Shown: one piece after another, positions 63,439-64,000 of the stretch
How the letters are laid out: every line of letters starts with the position of its first letter
How positions within the stretch are numbered: the stretch's first letter is position 1
Notes under the pieces: model-generated
What the model was told of the DNA's origin: nothing
Database searches by the model: none
The model's input: the letters and a program-made list of their open reading frames with translations, nothing else
Assembly (NCBI RefSeq): GCF_000689395.1
Contig: NZ_HG966617.1
Location: 1,768,677 to 1,832,676, forward strand
Source of the DNA: Candidatus Phaeomarinobacter ectocarpi
Lineage (GTDB): Bacteria; Pseudomonadota; Alphaproteobacteria; CGMCC-115125
Length of the DNA stretch: 64,000 nucleotides
Reading direction: 5' to 3'
Position numbers and translations under genes: made by a program

Positions 63439-64000
63439 TCACAGTTCAGGGCGCCAATGGCTCATGCGGTCATCAAGGTCCGGCCGCACCCGTTCGTTTG
63501 GTGGCGTAACGACTGACCCGAAATACATGAAACCCGCCACGCGCTCATTTTCGTGCAGGCGCAACGCCTGCAGAACCATCGAATCATAGGCATACCATTC
63601 GGTCAGCCACTGCCCGGCCAGACCCATGGCGGTTGCCGCATTGAGCATGTTCTGGCACACCGCACCGGACGACAAAATCTGTTCCCACTCGGGAATTTTG
63701 GACTCTGGATTCACGACCGAGATAACCGCGACGACCGCCTTGGCACGGGTAAATCTTTCACGCTCGAACTGCCGCCGGTCATCTTCGTCCGGCATGCCGC
63801 TGGCAAGATAGGCCGCCTCCAGCACCCCACCGAACTGGGCGCGGGCGTTTCCTTCAAAGACGATGAAGCGCCACGGACCCAATTTGCCGTGATCCGGCAC
63901 GCGAAGACCGGCTTTCAGAATGTCTGACAACTGATCTGCATCCGGACCATCCTGCCCCATATCCCGGGCAACAATGGAACGGCGCGTTTTCAGAAGCTGG
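63439..64000 (-). CDS. Nitroreductase family protein (partial, 5' end beyond window)
   Basis: This FMN-dependent nitroreductase-family protein reduces nitro groups, quinones or similar. The frame does not begin at the ATG at 63960: in-frame codons continue upstream to the window edge and read LLKTRRSIVARD, the typical N-terminal strand of the family (RRS motif). The true start is therefore outside. Visible features include VPDHGKLGPWRFIVFEG, AVCQNMLNAATAMGLAGQW and the C-terminal PDLDDRMSHW. The C-terminus ends at 63439, just after the convergent ATP-grasp gene. Confidence 0.88.
   Translation of the reverse strand, partial: QLLKTRRSIVARDMGQDGPDADQLSDILKAGLRVPDHGKLGPWRFIVFEGNARAQFGGVLEAAYLASGMPDEDDRRQFERERFTRAKAVVAVISVVNPESKIPEWEQILSSGAVCQNMLNAATAMGLAGQWLTEWYAYDSMVLQALRLHENERVAGFMYFGSVVTPPNERVRPDLDDRMSHWRPEL

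Overview
The window is about 60% GC and gene-dense. It looks like the chromosome of a free-living, lipid-rich alphaproteobacterium. Three things support this: the tRNA-Tyr/tRNA-Gly/tuf arrangement, a full HpnA-HpnH plus HpnM/HpnN hopanoid locus, and betaine-lipid, WS/DGAT, COQ4-like, DUF2336 and RR/HPt-type genes. A Parvibaculum-like or Rhizobiales-related marine or soil organism is my guess; the sequence alone does not fix the genus. I saw no insertion sequence, prophage, CRISPR array or rRNA operon.

Layout. 1-1.4 kb: tRNA-Tyr, tRNA-Gly and the 5' part of tuf, all on the minus strand. 1.8-2.9 kb: an rRNA methyltransferase and tRNA-Thr. 3.0-4.7 kb: an exported sulfatase. 4.7-6.6 kb: btaAB, the betaine-lipid genes, with a PhoB-like site upstream. 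6.8-8.1 kb: a degenerate signalling protein. 8.2-28.9 kb: the centrepiece, an isoprenoid-to-hopanoid supercluster. Its units are ispG-ispA-dxs (minus), ispH-hpnH (plus), hpnC-hpnD-hpnE-shc-hpnG (minus), hpnB (plus), hpnM-sulfotransferase-beta-propeller protein-hpnA (minus) and hpnN (plus). Together they cover the MEP pathway entry and last steps, FPP, squalene, hopene, adenosylhopane, its depurination, and transport to the outer membrane. The sulfotransferase and the paraoxonase-like propeller inside this operon are not standard hopanoid genes and are the best candidates for an undescribed tailoring step.

28.9-38.1 kb: an MFS transporter, the lutABC lactate-oxidation operon, a COQ4-like protein, a TetR-SDR pair, a class II aldolase-like protein and an FAD-linked 2-hydroxyacid dehydrogenase. 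38.3-44.1 kb: glpK, cutA, nadK, an AbrB-family membrane protein, a response regulator with an HPt-like partner, and a Nudix hydrolase. 44.3-48.2 kb: a degenerate EAL protein, an acyl-CoA dehydrogenase, a DUF2336 protein and a tiny membrane protein. 48.2-50.1 kb: a TetR-serine hydrolase operon behind a near-ideal double operator. 50.2-58.7 kb: acyl-CoA metabolism (family III CoA-transferase, acyl-CoA dehydrogenase, MaoC hydratase, CitE-like lyase, WS/DGAT acyltransferase with a histone-H1-like tail), with a lytic transglycosylase and an MFS transporter between. 58.7-64 kb: a MATE transporter, a small membrane protein, an alpha/beta hydrolase, a DedA-type protein followed by an ATP-grasp-like protein, and a nitroreductase running off the right edge.

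Translation starts were moved from the longest reading frame wherever a Shine-Dalgarno sequence, a stop/start overlap or the family's usual N-terminus gave a better choice. No searches were run, so assignments rest on recognised motifs, lengths and context.
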